From Bacteroidota bacterium (GTDB lineage Bacteria; Bacteroidota; Bacteroidia; Bacteroidales; VadinHA17), in NCBI GenBank assembly GCA_023430725.1, contig JAEYZD010000059.1:1-44209 (forward strand): DNA of 44,209 nucleotides. Direction: 5' to 3'. The notes under the pieces are model-generated. The model saw nothing but the letters and a program-made list of their open reading frames with translations, had not been told where the DNA came from and searched no databases. Of this stretch, positions 34,771-43,091 are shown one piece after another. A program made the position numbers and the translations under genes. How positions within the stretch are numbered: the stretch's first letter is position 1; every line of letters begins with the position of its first letter.

Positions 34771-35349
34771 GTGACTGTCACCGATAAAGATTTGGTTGAA
34801 AGGCTCATAAGGGGGAACCTGGAGGCGTTTGACATGATCTATGACATGTATGCGGGTCGTATTTATGCCTTCAGCATGAAGTACCTGAAGTCTGAAGACG
34901 AAGCCGCGGAACTGGTTCAGTCAGTCTTCATGAAGGTGTGGGAAAATCACAAAAAGCTGGACGCGAACCTCTCTTTCAGGTCATTCCTTTTTACAATCGC
35001 ATACAATGAGATCTGCAGGTCATTCCGGAGGAAGAGTTATCTGAGGAAATACATTGAGGAGGCGGTGCAGGACGGGAACAGGTCAGATACCTCTCCGGAG
35101 GATAATTCGGAGTTTCATTCGATCCTGTCAGAAGTGGAAAAGATAATCGCATCCCTCCCGGAAAAGCAGAGAAAGGCATTTATAATGTGCAAGATAGACG
35201 GAATGCCAGCGAAAGAGGTGGCTGCCGGCCTCGGACTCTCACCAGGCACAGTCGACAATTATGTGTCCTCAACAATTAAAACCATACGGAAAATGATGAC
35301 CGGTGAAAGCCTGGCGGTTATCCTCTTCACCTCACTTTTTCTATTCTGA
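34771..35349 (+). CDS. FecI-type ECF RNA polymerase sigma factor
   Basis: Extracytoplasmic-function sigma factor of 192 residues that should direct transcription of the SusC/SusD genes when released. Region 2 is VERLIRGNLEAFDMIYDMY through the DNA-melting segment ELVQSVFMKVWENHKKL and SFLFTIAYNEICRSF; region 4 is IIASLPEKQRKAFIMCKIDGMPAKEVA with the helix-turn-helix GLSPGTVDNYVSSTIKTIR. It starts at a GTG: the next in-frame ATG would cut region 2, and a nearby ATG at 34754 is out of frame. The C-terminus is an oddly hydrophobic SLAVILFTSLFLF, a feature I have seen in other Bacteroidota FecI proteins, perhaps for membrane closeness. The fecR-like gene follows. Confidence 0.93.
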   Translation: MTVTDKDLVERLIRGNLEAFDMIYDMYAGRIYAFSMKYLKSEDEAAELVQSVFMKVWENHKKLDANLSFRSFLFTIAYNEICRSFRRKSYLRKYIEEAVQDGNRSDTSPEDNSEFHSILSEVEKIIASLPEKQRKAFIMCKIDGMPAKEVAAGLGLSPGTVDNYVSSTIKTIRKMMTGESLAVILFTSLFLF

Positions 35350-35406
35350 TCTCCTCAGGCCTGACTGGCCCCTGATTTTTTTCAATTTCAATGTGAGATT
35401 TTTGAT

Positions 35407-35434
35407 TCCCGCGGGTATTACATGTATCGCGGGA
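35407..35434. promoter_or_regulatory. 7-bp inverted repeat in the sigma-fecR gap
   Basis: TCCCGCG and CGCGGGA flank a 14-base spacer in the 112-base gap between the sigma gene and the anti-sigma gene. No T-run follows, so a terminator is unlikely; a protein-binding site or an RNA hairpin that tunes fecR expression is possible. Confidence 0.35.
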
Positions 35435-35461
35435 GAAATTTACCCGGTAACAGTAAATACG

Positions 35462-36499
35462 ATGAATTTGATCAATAACAGGGAAAAAAGCAGGCTTACG
35501 GACTTTGTAAACGGTAAATCCTCAGAGGATGAGGTTAATGAAATAATTGAAATGTTTGCTGCAGGAAAGGATAACCCTCTCCTCAGAAAGCTTCTCGAAG
35601 ATGATTGGAATAGTCTTACAGACAATGATATAACTTCAGACAACAAACTCTCCCAGGTGCTTGACAGCATACATCACAGGATAAGTCTGAAGGAGTTCGG
35701 CAGGGCCAGAAGCCTGACTGAACGGTTGACAAGCATCTATTACAGGATTGCCGCCGTAATTCTGATACCGCTTCTCGCCGGTTCGGGATTCCTGCTCCTG
35801 AGGGACAGGACAATAAACAGTGAAACGACTCCGAAAGCTTCAATCTATGCACCCGCCGGATCACGTGTTTCCTTCACTTTGCCGGACGGCACGGAAGGAA
35901 TGCTTAACAGCGGCTCAACACTGACCTATGAAATGCCATTTATCACTGACAGAGCTGTTGCATTGACCGGTGAGGCATGGTTCGAAGTCTCCCATGATGA
36001 AAAACACCCTTTCAGGGTTGATGCAGGAGATCTTGATCTTACGGTACTCGGCACCAGCTTCAATGTCAGTGCTTACGCAGAGGAAGGCTACGTCGAGGTC
36101 GTCCTTGAGAGCGGAAAAGTACTCGTGGATTCTGACCATTATACGGAAGGGATGATTATGAGCCCGTCGGAAAAACTAGTCTATGAGAATGGCAGGGTCA
36201 CAAGGAGCACCACAGACCCGTCAAAGTACTCTTCCTGGACTGATGGTAAACTCGTTTTCAGGAGTGATTCGATGTCCGAAGTTGCCAGGCGGATAGAACG
36301 GTGGTACAATGTCAGGGTTGAGATCATGGACGATGATCTTGAGAAGTACTCTTTCCGTGCAACATTTGAGGACGACCCGCTGGAGGAAGTATTGAAGTTC
36401 CTGAGCATGACCTCGCCGATCAGGTATGAGATAACACCAAGGTATCTTGCTGAAGACTCGACATATACAAGGAGTGTTGTGAAAATATACCTCAAATGA
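35462..36499 (+). CDS. FecR-type anti-sigma factor with DUF4974 domain
   Basis: Inner-membrane signal relay of 345 residues from the ATG at 35462 (MNLINNREKSRLTDFVNG); the frame opens at 35303 inside the sigma gene, but that part is not FecR-like. The cytosolic N-terminus (1-90) should hold the sigma factor. One membrane helix follows (about 96-115, IAAVILIPLLAGSGFLLL). The periplasmic FecR domain is at about 130-235 (ASIYAPAGSRVSFTLPDGTEG, LTGEAWFEVSHDEKHPFRVD, TVLGTSFNVSAY) and a DUF4974 STN-like domain at 265-345 (GKLVFRSDSMSEVARRIERW). In the FecI/FecR/FecA scheme it receives the signal from the STN domain of the cognate SusC receptor. Confidence 0.95.
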   Translation: MNLINNREKSRLTDFVNGKSSEDEVNEIIEMFAAGKDNPLLRKLLEDDWNSLTDNDITSDNKLSQVLDSIHHRISLKEFGRARSLTERLTSIYYRIAAVILIPLLAGSGFLLLRDRTINSETTPKASIYAPAGSRVSFTLPDGTEGMLNSGSTLTYEMPFITDRAVALTGEAWFEVSHDEKHPFRVDAGDLDLTVLGTSFNVSAYAEEGYVEVVLESGKVLVDSDHYTEGMIMSPSEKLVYENGRVTRSTTDPSKYSSWTDGKLVFRSDSMSEVARRIERWYNVRVEIMDDDLEKYSFRATFEDDPLEEVLKFLSMTSPIRYEITPRYLAEDSTYTRSVVKIYLK

Positions 36500-36552
36500 T
36501 ATTACATATTAAACCCCGAAACCAATGAAAACGACACACAGCCCGTAAACTG

Positions 36553-36587
36553 AAACAAAAAAAGGAAATCGCGCCAACGATTTCCTT
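36553..36587 (-). terminator. Intrinsic terminator on the minus strand in the susC leader
   Basis: AAGGAAATCG and CGATTTCCTT pair perfectly over 10 bp around a 6-base loop at 36562-36587. On the minus strand the stem runs straight into a T-tract of seven (36563 to 36557). On the plus strand it is followed by TTAAAAAAC, not T, so the terminator points against the operon. No minus-strand gene ends here, which suggests an antisense RNA. Confidence 0.8.
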
Positions 36588-36622
36588 AAAAAACATCCTT
36601 AATTGATATTTTTTAACCTGAA
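36557..36622 (-). ncRNA. Predicted short cis-antisense RNA in the susC leader (DonS-like)
   Basis: Inferred, not seen as a transcript. On the minus strand, TAACTTTG (36636 to 36629, over the susC start codon) matches the -7 consensus TAnnTTTG. Transcription would start about 7 bases on, near 36622, and end at the T-tract of the terminator at 36557, giving an RNA of about 65 bases complementary to the leader of susC. The same place in sigma/anti-sigma-controlled polysaccharide loci of Bacteroides fragilis holds the repressing cis-antisense RNA DonS and relatives. I find no clear -33 box, so the promoter is the weak point. Confidence 0.5.
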
Positions 36623-36628
36623 AACTTT

Positions 36629-36636
36629 CAAAGTTA
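36629..36636 (-). promoter_or_regulatory. Minus-strand -7 element over the susC start codon
   Basis: The minus-strand 8-mer TAACTTTG fits TAnnTTTG exactly and faces the minus-strand terminator about 45 bases on. It is the proposed promoter of the antisense RNA. An 8-mer match with two free bases can arise by chance. Confidence 0.4.
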
Positions 36637-39600
36637 TGAAAAAAACCAACCTCCGGGGAAAGGCGCCATGCCAGCCCCTGAAAAAAATCCTCCTGACGAT
36701 GCGTATAGCTATTGCTCTTTTGCTGCTTGGGATCATGCAGGCCTATGCAACAGACGCCTACTCCCAGAAGACAAGACTGACGCTGAACATGACCGATGAG
36801 CGTCTTGTGACAGTGCTTGACAAGATTGAGGCAGAGACGGAGTTTTTCTTTCTCTACAACGAAAAACTTCTGGACACGGATCGCAAGGTTTCGGTTTCAG
36901 CCGATAACCAGCTGATTGATGCTGTCCTTGACAAGCTTTTTGCGGGTACGGATGTGACACATACGATTATTGACCGCAAAATCATTCTTGCCCCGGGCTA
37001 TCTTACCGAAGAATCTTCAGTACAACAGCTCAGAATCGCCGGTAAGGTTACAAACCCGAATGGCGAACCGCTTCCAGGTGTCACGGTGGCCGTCAAGGGC
37101 CGGGTACTAGGAACGGCGACAGCACTGGACGGAACCTTCACCCTTGACAATGTGCAGGCATCTGACGTGCTTGTATTTTCGTTTATCGGGATGAAAAGCG
37201 AAGAGGTACCGGTAGGATCTCAGACTGTATTTAATGTAATCCTGAACGAAGAACTTATCGGGATGGATGCAGTTGTAGTTACAGCCCTCGGCATCAAGCG
37301 CGAAGAAAAGGCCCTCGGATACGCCGTTCAGAAAGTCTCGGGCGATGTGGTCTCAACGGTAAAGGGTGTTGATATCGGTACCTCACTTACCGGAAAGGTT
37401 GCCGGTCTGCTGGTAAGGAACAGCTCAGAATTCTCCGCAGAACCTGAAATATTCGTCCGTGGTGAAAAACCGCTGCTTGTCATTGACGGAGTGCCCTACG
37501 GAAATATGACAATGCGTGACCTCCCCTCCGATGATATTGAAACAATCAGCGTGCTTAAAGGTGCGACGGCCACTGCACTGTACGGCTCAAGAGGAGCAGG
37601 CGGTGCAATTATGGTGACTACAAGAAGGGGAGCGGACAAAAACGGGCTCACAGTCAGCCTCAACAGCAGCACAATGTTTACCGCCGGATACCTTGCCATC
37701 CCGGAGATGCAGTCAACATACGGCCGTGTGGTCAATACATCAACAAACACCTACGCACGCTCCGGAGACGGATCATGGGGAGTGCCCCTCGACGGCAGGG
37801 AGGTGATACAGTGGGACCCTGTCTCCAAATCAATGAAGCTCATGCCTTACCTGCCGATCGGTAAGGATAACTTCGAAAACTATCTCGAGCAGGGATTCGT
37901 GCTTAACAACAACATAAGCATTGTGCAGCAGAGCGAGCTGGGCAGCCTCAGGGCATCAGCAACCTCCGTGCAGAACAAGGGTCAGTACCCGAACTCCATG
38001 TTCAACAAAATGACCTATACAATCGGAGGTGATATCAGAATAGACAAGTTCTCCCTTGCCTCTTCAATTGCCTATAATAAGCAGACTTCACCCAACGTAG
38101 GCTTCAGCGGCTATACCGGGTATGACCCGATGTATAACATACTTGTCTGGTCAGCGCCTGATTTTGACATCCGCGACTATACAGACTACTGGGTTGTGCC
38201 TGATGAGGTACAGAACAGCAGCTATACAAGCACAAACAACAACCCGTATTTTGACAGGTACGAGAGAATCCACAGCATCAATAAGGATGTCTTCAATGTC
38301 AGCCTTGACCTGGGTTATGACATCATGCCATGGCTGAAGGCAATACTTCGCAGCGGGTATGACATCTACAGTGACCGCCAGGAAGTCAGGGTCTCAAAAG
38401 GTTCATTCCAGGGCGGCGGAAGCTCAACTGTCATTCCTGGAGGAACCCAGGTATGGGGTGAGTCACAGAGAGGCTCATATAACCTGGGCCTCAGCAGGGG
38501 ATTCAGTATCAACAATGACCTGATGCTGACAGCAGACAAGACATTCGATGATTTCACAGTCAGTGCACTTGCCGGCGGTACTATATTCTTCCGCCAGGAT
38601 GACGGTATTGAAGCCAGGACACAGGGAGGACTCACAATTCCGGGGTTCTACTCGCTCACAGCTTCAATTAACCCGGCAGCAGTCGGATCATCCATCAGCC
38701 GCCAGCAGGTAAACAGCCTGTACGGCCGTCTGGCCCTGTCATGGAAGAGCCTTGTTTACGCCGAGGCAACCCTGAGAAACGACTGGAGCTCAACTCTGCC
38801 TGAGACAACAAGGTCATATCTCTATCCATCAGTATCCGGAAGCTTCATAGCCTCAAACCTGCTTCCCGAAATGAGCTGGCTTTCGCTGTGGAAGATCCGC
38901 AGTTCATGGACCTCTTACAAGACCCCGGCAAAAGTGTTTGACATAAATTCGGTCTACACGATTACAAACAATGCATGGGGATCTCTCAGCGCAGCATCAC
39001 TTCCGACAACAATAAGGGGTACAGACCTTCTGCCTGAATCTGCAGGCACATTCGAGATCGGAACAATGGTCAATCTTTTCAAAAACAGGGCATCAGTCGA
39101 TCTTACCTGGTACAGGAAGAGAATGTATGACTTCATCAAATTTGCCCCCATCACCCCCGCCACAGGATTCTCAAACAGACTGCTCAACATCGACGAGGAG
39201 TGGGCAAGAAAAGGGGTGGAAATTGAGGCTAACGTGACCCCTGTCAAGACAGAAAACTGGCAGTGGGATCTGGGCCTTAACTGGTCAACCTATGCTACCT
39301 ATTATCTCCAGCTTGACTCTCTCTACTCTGCTGACAAGCCATGGGTACAGGTAGGCGCCAGAACGGACCACTATGTTCTCAGGGATTACCAGAAGGATCC
39401 GCAGGGAAATATAATCCATAACAACGGGTTACCTCTATATTCAGGTTATGACTCCAAATTCGGCAACTATGATCCGGACTGGATATGGGGCCTGAGCAAC
39501 ACAGTAAGGTTCAGAGACTGGTCACTCTCTGTCTCTGCCGACGGCAGGGTCGGAGGCATAGCACAGACCACCACCGAGATGTACATGTGGAGAGCCGGCT

Positions 39601-40064
39601 CACACCCGGGATCAGTAGTGCCGGAACGTTACCTTGATGCCACTCAGCCCGGAACCAAGAACTATATCGGCGAAGGAGTCAAGGTCGTTGAGGGAACAGT
39701 AACCTATGACACCTACGGAAACATCACAAGCGACACAAGGGTCTTTGCTCCCAATGATGTTGCAGCTACCTACAAGACCTATACCGAAGCCTTGCACAAG
39801 GGAACCGCCTGGGGAGGATCACCCTCACCCATAGATGCTTACAGCACAACCTTCTTCAAGATCAGGGAGGTGGCTCTTACATACCGCGTTCCGCGGGAGT
39901 TCTGCGACAGACTGGGCATAACAGGTGCCTCCGTCTCTGCTATCGGCCAGAATGTGCTTCTATGGGCAAAACAGTTCAAGTATTCTGATCCGGACGGCGG
40001 CTCGGAAAACTTTATTGACCCGGCTGTAAGATACCTGGGACTGAACCTGAAGATTGGTTTCTAA
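36636..40064 (+). CDS. SusC/RagA family TonB-linked outer membrane transporter with STN signalling domain
   Basis: TonB-dependent outer-membrane transporter of 1142 residues, starting at MKKTNLRGKAPCQPLKKI. A long signal peptide (about 14-48, ending YATDAYSQ) is followed by an STN domain (about 50-130, TLNMTDERLVTVLDKIE to IIDRKIILA) that marks receptors working with FecR and a FecI sigma factor. A carboxypeptidase-regulatory-like domain follows (RIAGKVTNPNGEPLPGVTVA), then the SusC motif VVVTALGIKREEKALGYAVQ, a plug (LLVIDGVPYGN, ISVLKGATATALYGSRGAGG) and a beta-barrel to a C-terminal strand VRYLGLNLKIGF. The gene stop is 16 bases before the SusD gene. The ligand cannot be told: no glycoside hydrolase gene lies in this unit. 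Confidence 0.96.
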   Translation: MKKTNLRGKAPCQPLKKILLTMRIAIALLLLGIMQAYATDAYSQKTRLTLNMTDERLVTVLDKIEAETEFFFLYNEKLLDTDRKVSVSADNQLIDAVLDKLFAGTDVTHTIIDRKIILAPGYLTEESSVQQLRIAGKVTNPNGEPLPGVTVAVKGRVLGTATALDGTFTLDNVQASDVLVFSFIGMKSEEVPVGSQTVFNVILNEELIGMDAVVVTALGIKREEKALGYAVQKVSGDVVSTVKGVDIGTSLTGKVAGLLVRNSSEFSAEPEIFVRGEKPLLVIDGVPYGNMTMRDLPSDDIETISVLKGATATALYGSRGAGGAIMVTTRRGADKNGLTVSLNSSTMFTAGYLAIPEMQSTYGRVVNTSTNTYARSGDGSWGVPLDGREVIQWDPVSKSMKLMPYLPIGKDNFENYLEQGFVLNNNISIVQQSELGSLRASATSVQNKGQYPNSMFNKMTYTIGGDIRIDKFSLASSIAYNKQTSPNVGFSGYTGYDPMYNILVWSAPDFDIRDYTDYWVVPDEVQNSSYTSTNNNPYFDRYERIHSINKDVFNVSLDLGYDIMPWLKAILRSGYDIYSDRQEVRVSKGSFQGGGSSTVIPGGTQVWGESQRGSYNLGLSRGFSINNDLMLTADKTFDDFTVSALAGGTIFFRQDDGIEARTQGGLTIPGFYSLTASINPAAVGSSISRQQVNSLYGRLALSWKSLVYAEATLRNDWSSTLPETTRSYLYPSVSGSFIASNLLPEMSWLSLWKIRSSWTSYKTPAKVFDINSVYTITNNAWGSLSAASLPTTIRGTDLLPESAGTFEIGTMVNLFKNRASVDLTWYRKRMYDFIKFAPITPATGFSNRLLNIDEEWARKGVEIEANVTPVKTENWQWDLGLNWSTYATYYLQLDSLYSADKPWVQVGARTDHYVLRDYQKDPQGNIIHNNGLPLYSGYDSKFGNYDPDWIWGLSNTVRFRDWSLSVSADGRVGGIAQTTTEMYMWRAGSHPGSVVPERYLDATQPGTKNYIGEGVKVVEGTVTYDTYGNITSDTRVFAPNDVAATYKTYTEALHKGTAWGGSPSPIDAYSTTFFKIREVALTYRVPREFCDRLGITGASVSAIGQNVLLWAKQFKYSDPDGGSENFIDPAVRYLGLNLKIGF

Positions 40065-40080
40065 TCATTTAAAATGCAAA

Positions 40081-41610
40081 ATGATGAAAAAGATGAATAA
40101 AATAACGGTCCTCGTGTTGCTGGCGGCAACAATGGCTGCCGGATGCAGCAAGTTCGAGGAGATAAATACCGACCCGAACAAAACAACAATTTCCAGTGCA
40201 TCCATGCTCTGCACGAAGGCGATCCTGAATGTTACGGCATTCAGCGGCCGCGACGGCAAGGTGATGATATCAGACAATGCTCTGCCCAAATATGTCGGTT
40301 ACGCCAATGAGGGCCAGCTGGGAACACAGTACAACACATTCGGCGCCACCGATTTTGGCGGACTGCTGATTCTTCCGAACCTTGACCAGATGCTTGAAGA
40401 GGCTGAGGGGACAGTGATGGAAAACTCATATAAAGGGGTAGCAAGCTTCGTAAGGGCCTACCGCTTCTTTCGTCTCACCATGGAGACAGGCGATATGCCC
40501 TACTCCGAAACAAACAAGGGAGCAGAAGGGCTTTACAGGCCGAAGTATGATACCCAGGAACAGATATTCCTTGGTATACTTGACGAACTGAAGGCTGCTG
40601 ACCAGTACTTCGCACAAGGTGTCACCTTCAACGGTGATCCCACTCCTTACAATGGCGACCCGGCTAAATGGCGCAGGGCAGTCAATGCAACTGCACTCAA
40701 GGTTCTCATGACACTGAGCAAGAAGGAAAACGTTGCATCCCTGAGTGTAAAAACCCGCTTCGCCGAGATCGTAAGTGCAGGTTACCTGCTTGAGCCTGCT
40801 ACCGGTTTCCTTGGTCTGAACTATTCAACGCAGAACAAGCATCCCCTGTCAGGCACAAACGACCTCTTCACCAGCAGGACGGTCATGAGTTCACTGCTCG
40901 TCGACAATCTTAAGCTCCTGAATGACAGGCGTATGTATTATTATGCAGAACCTGCTGCTGCACAGATAATTGCCGGCTTTACTGAAGTTGATCCCGAGGC
41001 CTATGCAGGTGTGGATGTTTCAATTGACTATGCTACCATGAACGCGGGTCACAGCGCCGGCATATATTCTCTTCTGAACAAGCGTTATCTGCAGGAGGAA
41101 GCCACCGAACCCCGCCGGCTGATGACTTATGCCGAGCAGCAACTGATACTGGCTGAAGCCAGGATCCTTGGATGGATTACAACCGGAACAGCACAGGAAT
41201 ATTACGAACAGGGGGTAAAAGCCGCCCTCGGACATTTCCTGACTGTAAATAATGCCTATTCACATACGATGCCGATCAACCAGGCCTATATTGACGGCTA
41301 TCTGACCGGTGAAGCAGCCTTCAAAACGGAAGTGGCAGATCAGCTGAAACAGATATGGATGCAGCGTTACCTGCTCAACTTCATGCAGGATGCACAGTAC
41401 AGCTACTTCGAGTACAGAAGGACCGCATATCCTGAATTCCCGATCAATCCGGCAACCAGCCTCAACGAGAATAACAGGAACGGACTGCCGATGAGATGGC
41501 TGTATCCTTCATCAGAGACCAACTATAACCGTGAAAACCTGATTGAAGCCCTTGACAGACAGTATGAGGGGTACGATGAGATAAACAAGCTGATGTGGCT
41601 GCTTAAATAG
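40081..41610 (+). CDS. SusD/RagB-type nutrient-binding outer membrane lipoprotein (SusD-like 2)
   Basis: Surface lipoprotein of 509 residues forming the lid of the SusC pore. The start is one of the closely spaced ATGs at 40081 or 40084 before the signal KITVLVLLAATMAAGC, with a lipobox Cys. The SusD-like_2 pattern is clear: CSKFEEINTDPNKTT at the mature start, SYKGVASFVRAYRFFRLTMETGDMPYSE, and the late MTYAEQQLILAEARILGW and IWMQRYLLNFMQDAQYSYFEYRR, with tetratricopeptide-like helices between. Members of this branch bind varied ligands and are not restricted to starch. It is followed by two tandem hairpins, the second an intrinsic terminator, so the operon ends here. Confidence 0.95.
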   Translation: MMKKMNKITVLVLLAATMAAGCSKFEEINTDPNKTTISSASMLCTKAILNVTAFSGRDGKVMISDNALPKYVGYANEGQLGTQYNTFGATDFGGLLILPNLDQMLEEAEGTVMENSYKGVASFVRAYRFFRLTMETGDMPYSETNKGAEGLYRPKYDTQEQIFLGILDELKAADQYFAQGVTFNGDPTPYNGDPAKWRRAVNATALKVLMTLSKKENVASLSVKTRFAEIVSAGYLLEPATGFLGLNYSTQNKHPLSGTNDLFTSRTVMSSLLVDNLKLLNDRRMYYYAEPAAAQIIAGFTEVDPEAYAGVDVSIDYATMNAGHSAGIYSLLNKRYLQEEATEPRRLMTYAEQQLILAEARILGWITTGTAQEYYEQGVKAALGHFLTVNNAYSHTMPINQAYIDGYLTGEAAFKTEVADQLKQIWMQRYLLNFMQDAQYSYFEYRRTAYPEFPINPATSLNENNRNGLPMRWLYPSSETNYNRENLIEALDRQYEGYDEINKLMWLLK

Positions 41611-41634
41611 ATTTTGGTTAGTGGTTTTTAGGGT

Positions 41635-41664
41635 GGACGCCCCGGTTAAGAGTACCGGACGTCC
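41635..41664. terminator. Upstream hairpin of a tandem pair after susD
   Basis: GGACG pairs with CGTCC and, after a CC/A bulge, CCGGT with ACCGG, a strong hairpin 24 bases after the SusD stop. No T-run follows; it may protect the mRNA end or help the terminator 7 bases downstream. Confidence 0.5.
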
Positions 41665-41670
41665 TTGTTA

Positions 41671-41701
41671 AAACCCCGGGGTGATACTCCGGGGTTTTTT
41701 T
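41671..41701. terminator. Bidirectional intrinsic terminator between susD and fucU-like gene
   Basis: AAACCCCGG pairs with CCGGGGTTT around a 9-base loop, and four more T follow the stem on the plus strand. On the minus strand the stem is followed by TTTTAA. It ends both the sigma/FecR/SusC/SusD operon and the convergent mutarotase gene, whose stop codon overlaps the T-tract. Confidence 0.85.
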
Positions 41702-42134
41702 ACTGTACCGGAGTGACCCCCTTTACCAGAATAATATTCCCGTATTTGGCTGTCTCGCCGGTCATCACCACGGCAAAGGCTTTCGCAGCACGCTCATAGA
41801 AGGCAAAGCGGTCAAGCTTCTTCACCGGAGGAACACCGGGAACTGACTTCCCAATCTGTAACATATATGCGAACTCTACGGCAGGATCGGCCTGATCCCC
41901 CGCAACAGGCTCCATCATCATCACAGGATGCGGGACATAACTGTCGAGTTCAAGCAGGGGCATTATCGCTCCCAGCAGGTCAGATATGCGGAGCCCGTCA
42001 GCCCGGATGACTCTTTTCCCGATGCTTTCACCGGGGAAATGGGCATCAGCCAGAACAAGTTCGTCTCCATGGCCCATGCGGGCCAGCGCATCAAGCAGGT
42101 CAGGAGAGATAAGGGGCGAGATACCTTTGAGCAT
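41700..42134 (-). CDS. FucU/RbsD family sugar mutarotase (L-fucose mutarotase-like)
   Basis: Cytosolic enzyme of 144 residues that catalyses interconversion of sugar anomers, allowing the next kinase or isomerase to work. The ATG at 42134 begins MLKGISPLISPDLLDALARMGHGDELVLAD, the FucU start with the catalytic His22 and the conserved Asp30 and His32 in LADAHFP. The end has the FAFYERAAKAFAVVMTGETAKYGN segment with the conserved Tyr of FucU proteins. The longer frame from 42185 would overlap the aldo/keto reductase leader and is not chosen. A role in L-fucose or rhamnose use fits with the FGGY kinase elsewhere in the window, but the two are 17 kb apart. Confidence 0.87.
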   Translation of the reverse strand: MLKGISPLISPDLLDALARMGHGDELVLADAHFPGESIGKRVIRADGLRISDLLGAIMPLLELDSYVPHPVMMMEPVAGDQADPAVEFAYMLQIGKSVPGVPPVKKLDRFAFYERAAKAFAVVMTGETAKYGNIILVKGVTPVQ

Positions 42135-42246
42135 GATAACAGGTTTTTTATAGTCTGTGAATTTACGCAATTTACAATCAAACAATTTTCCCCCGGGTTG
42201 GTTATTGGTTTATTCGTTAAATTCAACAAATAAAATAGCATCAATC

Positions 42247-43053
42247 ATGAACCCAACCGATTTCTTTACCCTGGCCAACGGAGTCAAAATCCCCGCGATA
42301 GGGTTCGGGACATGGCAGACACCTCCCGGAGATGCAGCCTATAACGCTGTCAGTGAGGCTCTCAGGGCCGGTTACCGTCATATTGACACTGCGCAGGCAT
42401 ATGGCAACGAGGCCAGCGTGGGCAAGGCAGTCCTGGACTCGGGCATACCCCGCAGCGAGATATTCGTTACCTCAAAGCTGCCGGCTGAGATAAAAAATTA
42501 TGAGCAGGCTGTACGGCGCATCGATTTCACGATGAAAAAGATCGGCCTTGACTACATTGATCTTTACCTGATCCACGCCCCGTGGCCGTGGACCGAGATC
42601 GGTGCTGATTATACAAAAGAGAATATCGAAGTGTGGAAAGCGATGGAGGAGTTTTATGAAACAGGCAAAACAAGATCCATCGGCATCTCCAACTTCAACG
42701 TCCGCGATACCGACGCCATCCTTGACAACTGCCGCATCAGACCCATGGTCAACCAGATCAAGCTTCACATCGGCCACAGCCAGGAGGAAATCACAGCGCA
42801 TAACCGGAAGAACGGTATCCTTGTTGAGGGTTATTCTCCGCTGGCAACAGGCAGGTTGCTGAATAACGGAGAGATAGCACGCATCGCAGCAAAATACGGC
42901 AAAAGCGTTGCCCAGCTCTCCGTCAGGTACGTTCTTCAGAAGGGAGCGCTCCCACTGCCCAAATCAGTGCACCCGGAATATATCCGGCAGAATTTTGACA
43001 TCAATTTTGAAATTTCAGATGATGACATTCGCAGCCTTGACAGTATGAAATAA
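42247..43053 (+). CDS. Aldo/keto reductase
   Basis: NAD(P)H-dependent cytosolic oxidoreductase of 268 residues from the ATG at 42247 (MNPTDFFTLANGVKIPAIGFGTWQ); 30 more residues are open upstream but lie in the leader. The catalytic tetrad is complete: Asp47 (HIDTAQAYGNE), Tyr52, Lys77 (VTSKLP) and His110 (LIHAPWPW). Cofactor segments include SIGISNFNVRDTDAIL and the C-terminal PLPKSVHPEYIRQNF, which fits NADPH-using AKR5-like enzymes of the 2,5-diketogluconate reductase type. The substrate is not known. It is divergent from the fucU-like gene and 38 bases before the AraC regulator gene. Confidence 0.93.
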   Translation: MNPTDFFTLANGVKIPAIGFGTWQTPPGDAAYNAVSEALRAGYRHIDTAQAYGNEASVGKAVLDSGIPRSEIFVTSKLPAEIKNYEQAVRRIDFTMKKIGLDYIDLYLIHAPWPWTEIGADYTKENIEVWKAMEEFYETGKTRSIGISNFNVRDTDAILDNCRIRPMVNQIKLHIGHSQEEITAHNRKNGILVEGYSPLATGRLLNNGEIARIAAKYGKSVAQLSVRYVLQKGALPLPKSVHPEYIRQNFDINFEISDDDIRSLDSMK

Positions 43054-43091
43054 TCTCTATATTGCCGGGCAACACCTGACCCTTACTGAAT

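Noticed and set aside
34754..34771. ATG at 34754 as the start of the ECF sigma factor
   Set aside because: It is out of frame with the sigma reading frame (17 bases apart) and meets a stop after six codons; the GTG at 34771 is the only start that keeps region 2 intact.
36562..36587. Hairpin as a plus-strand terminator after fecR
   Set aside because: On the plus strand it is followed by TTAAAAAAC rather than T residues, so it does not fit intrinsic termination of the fecR message. The T-tract is on the minus strand.
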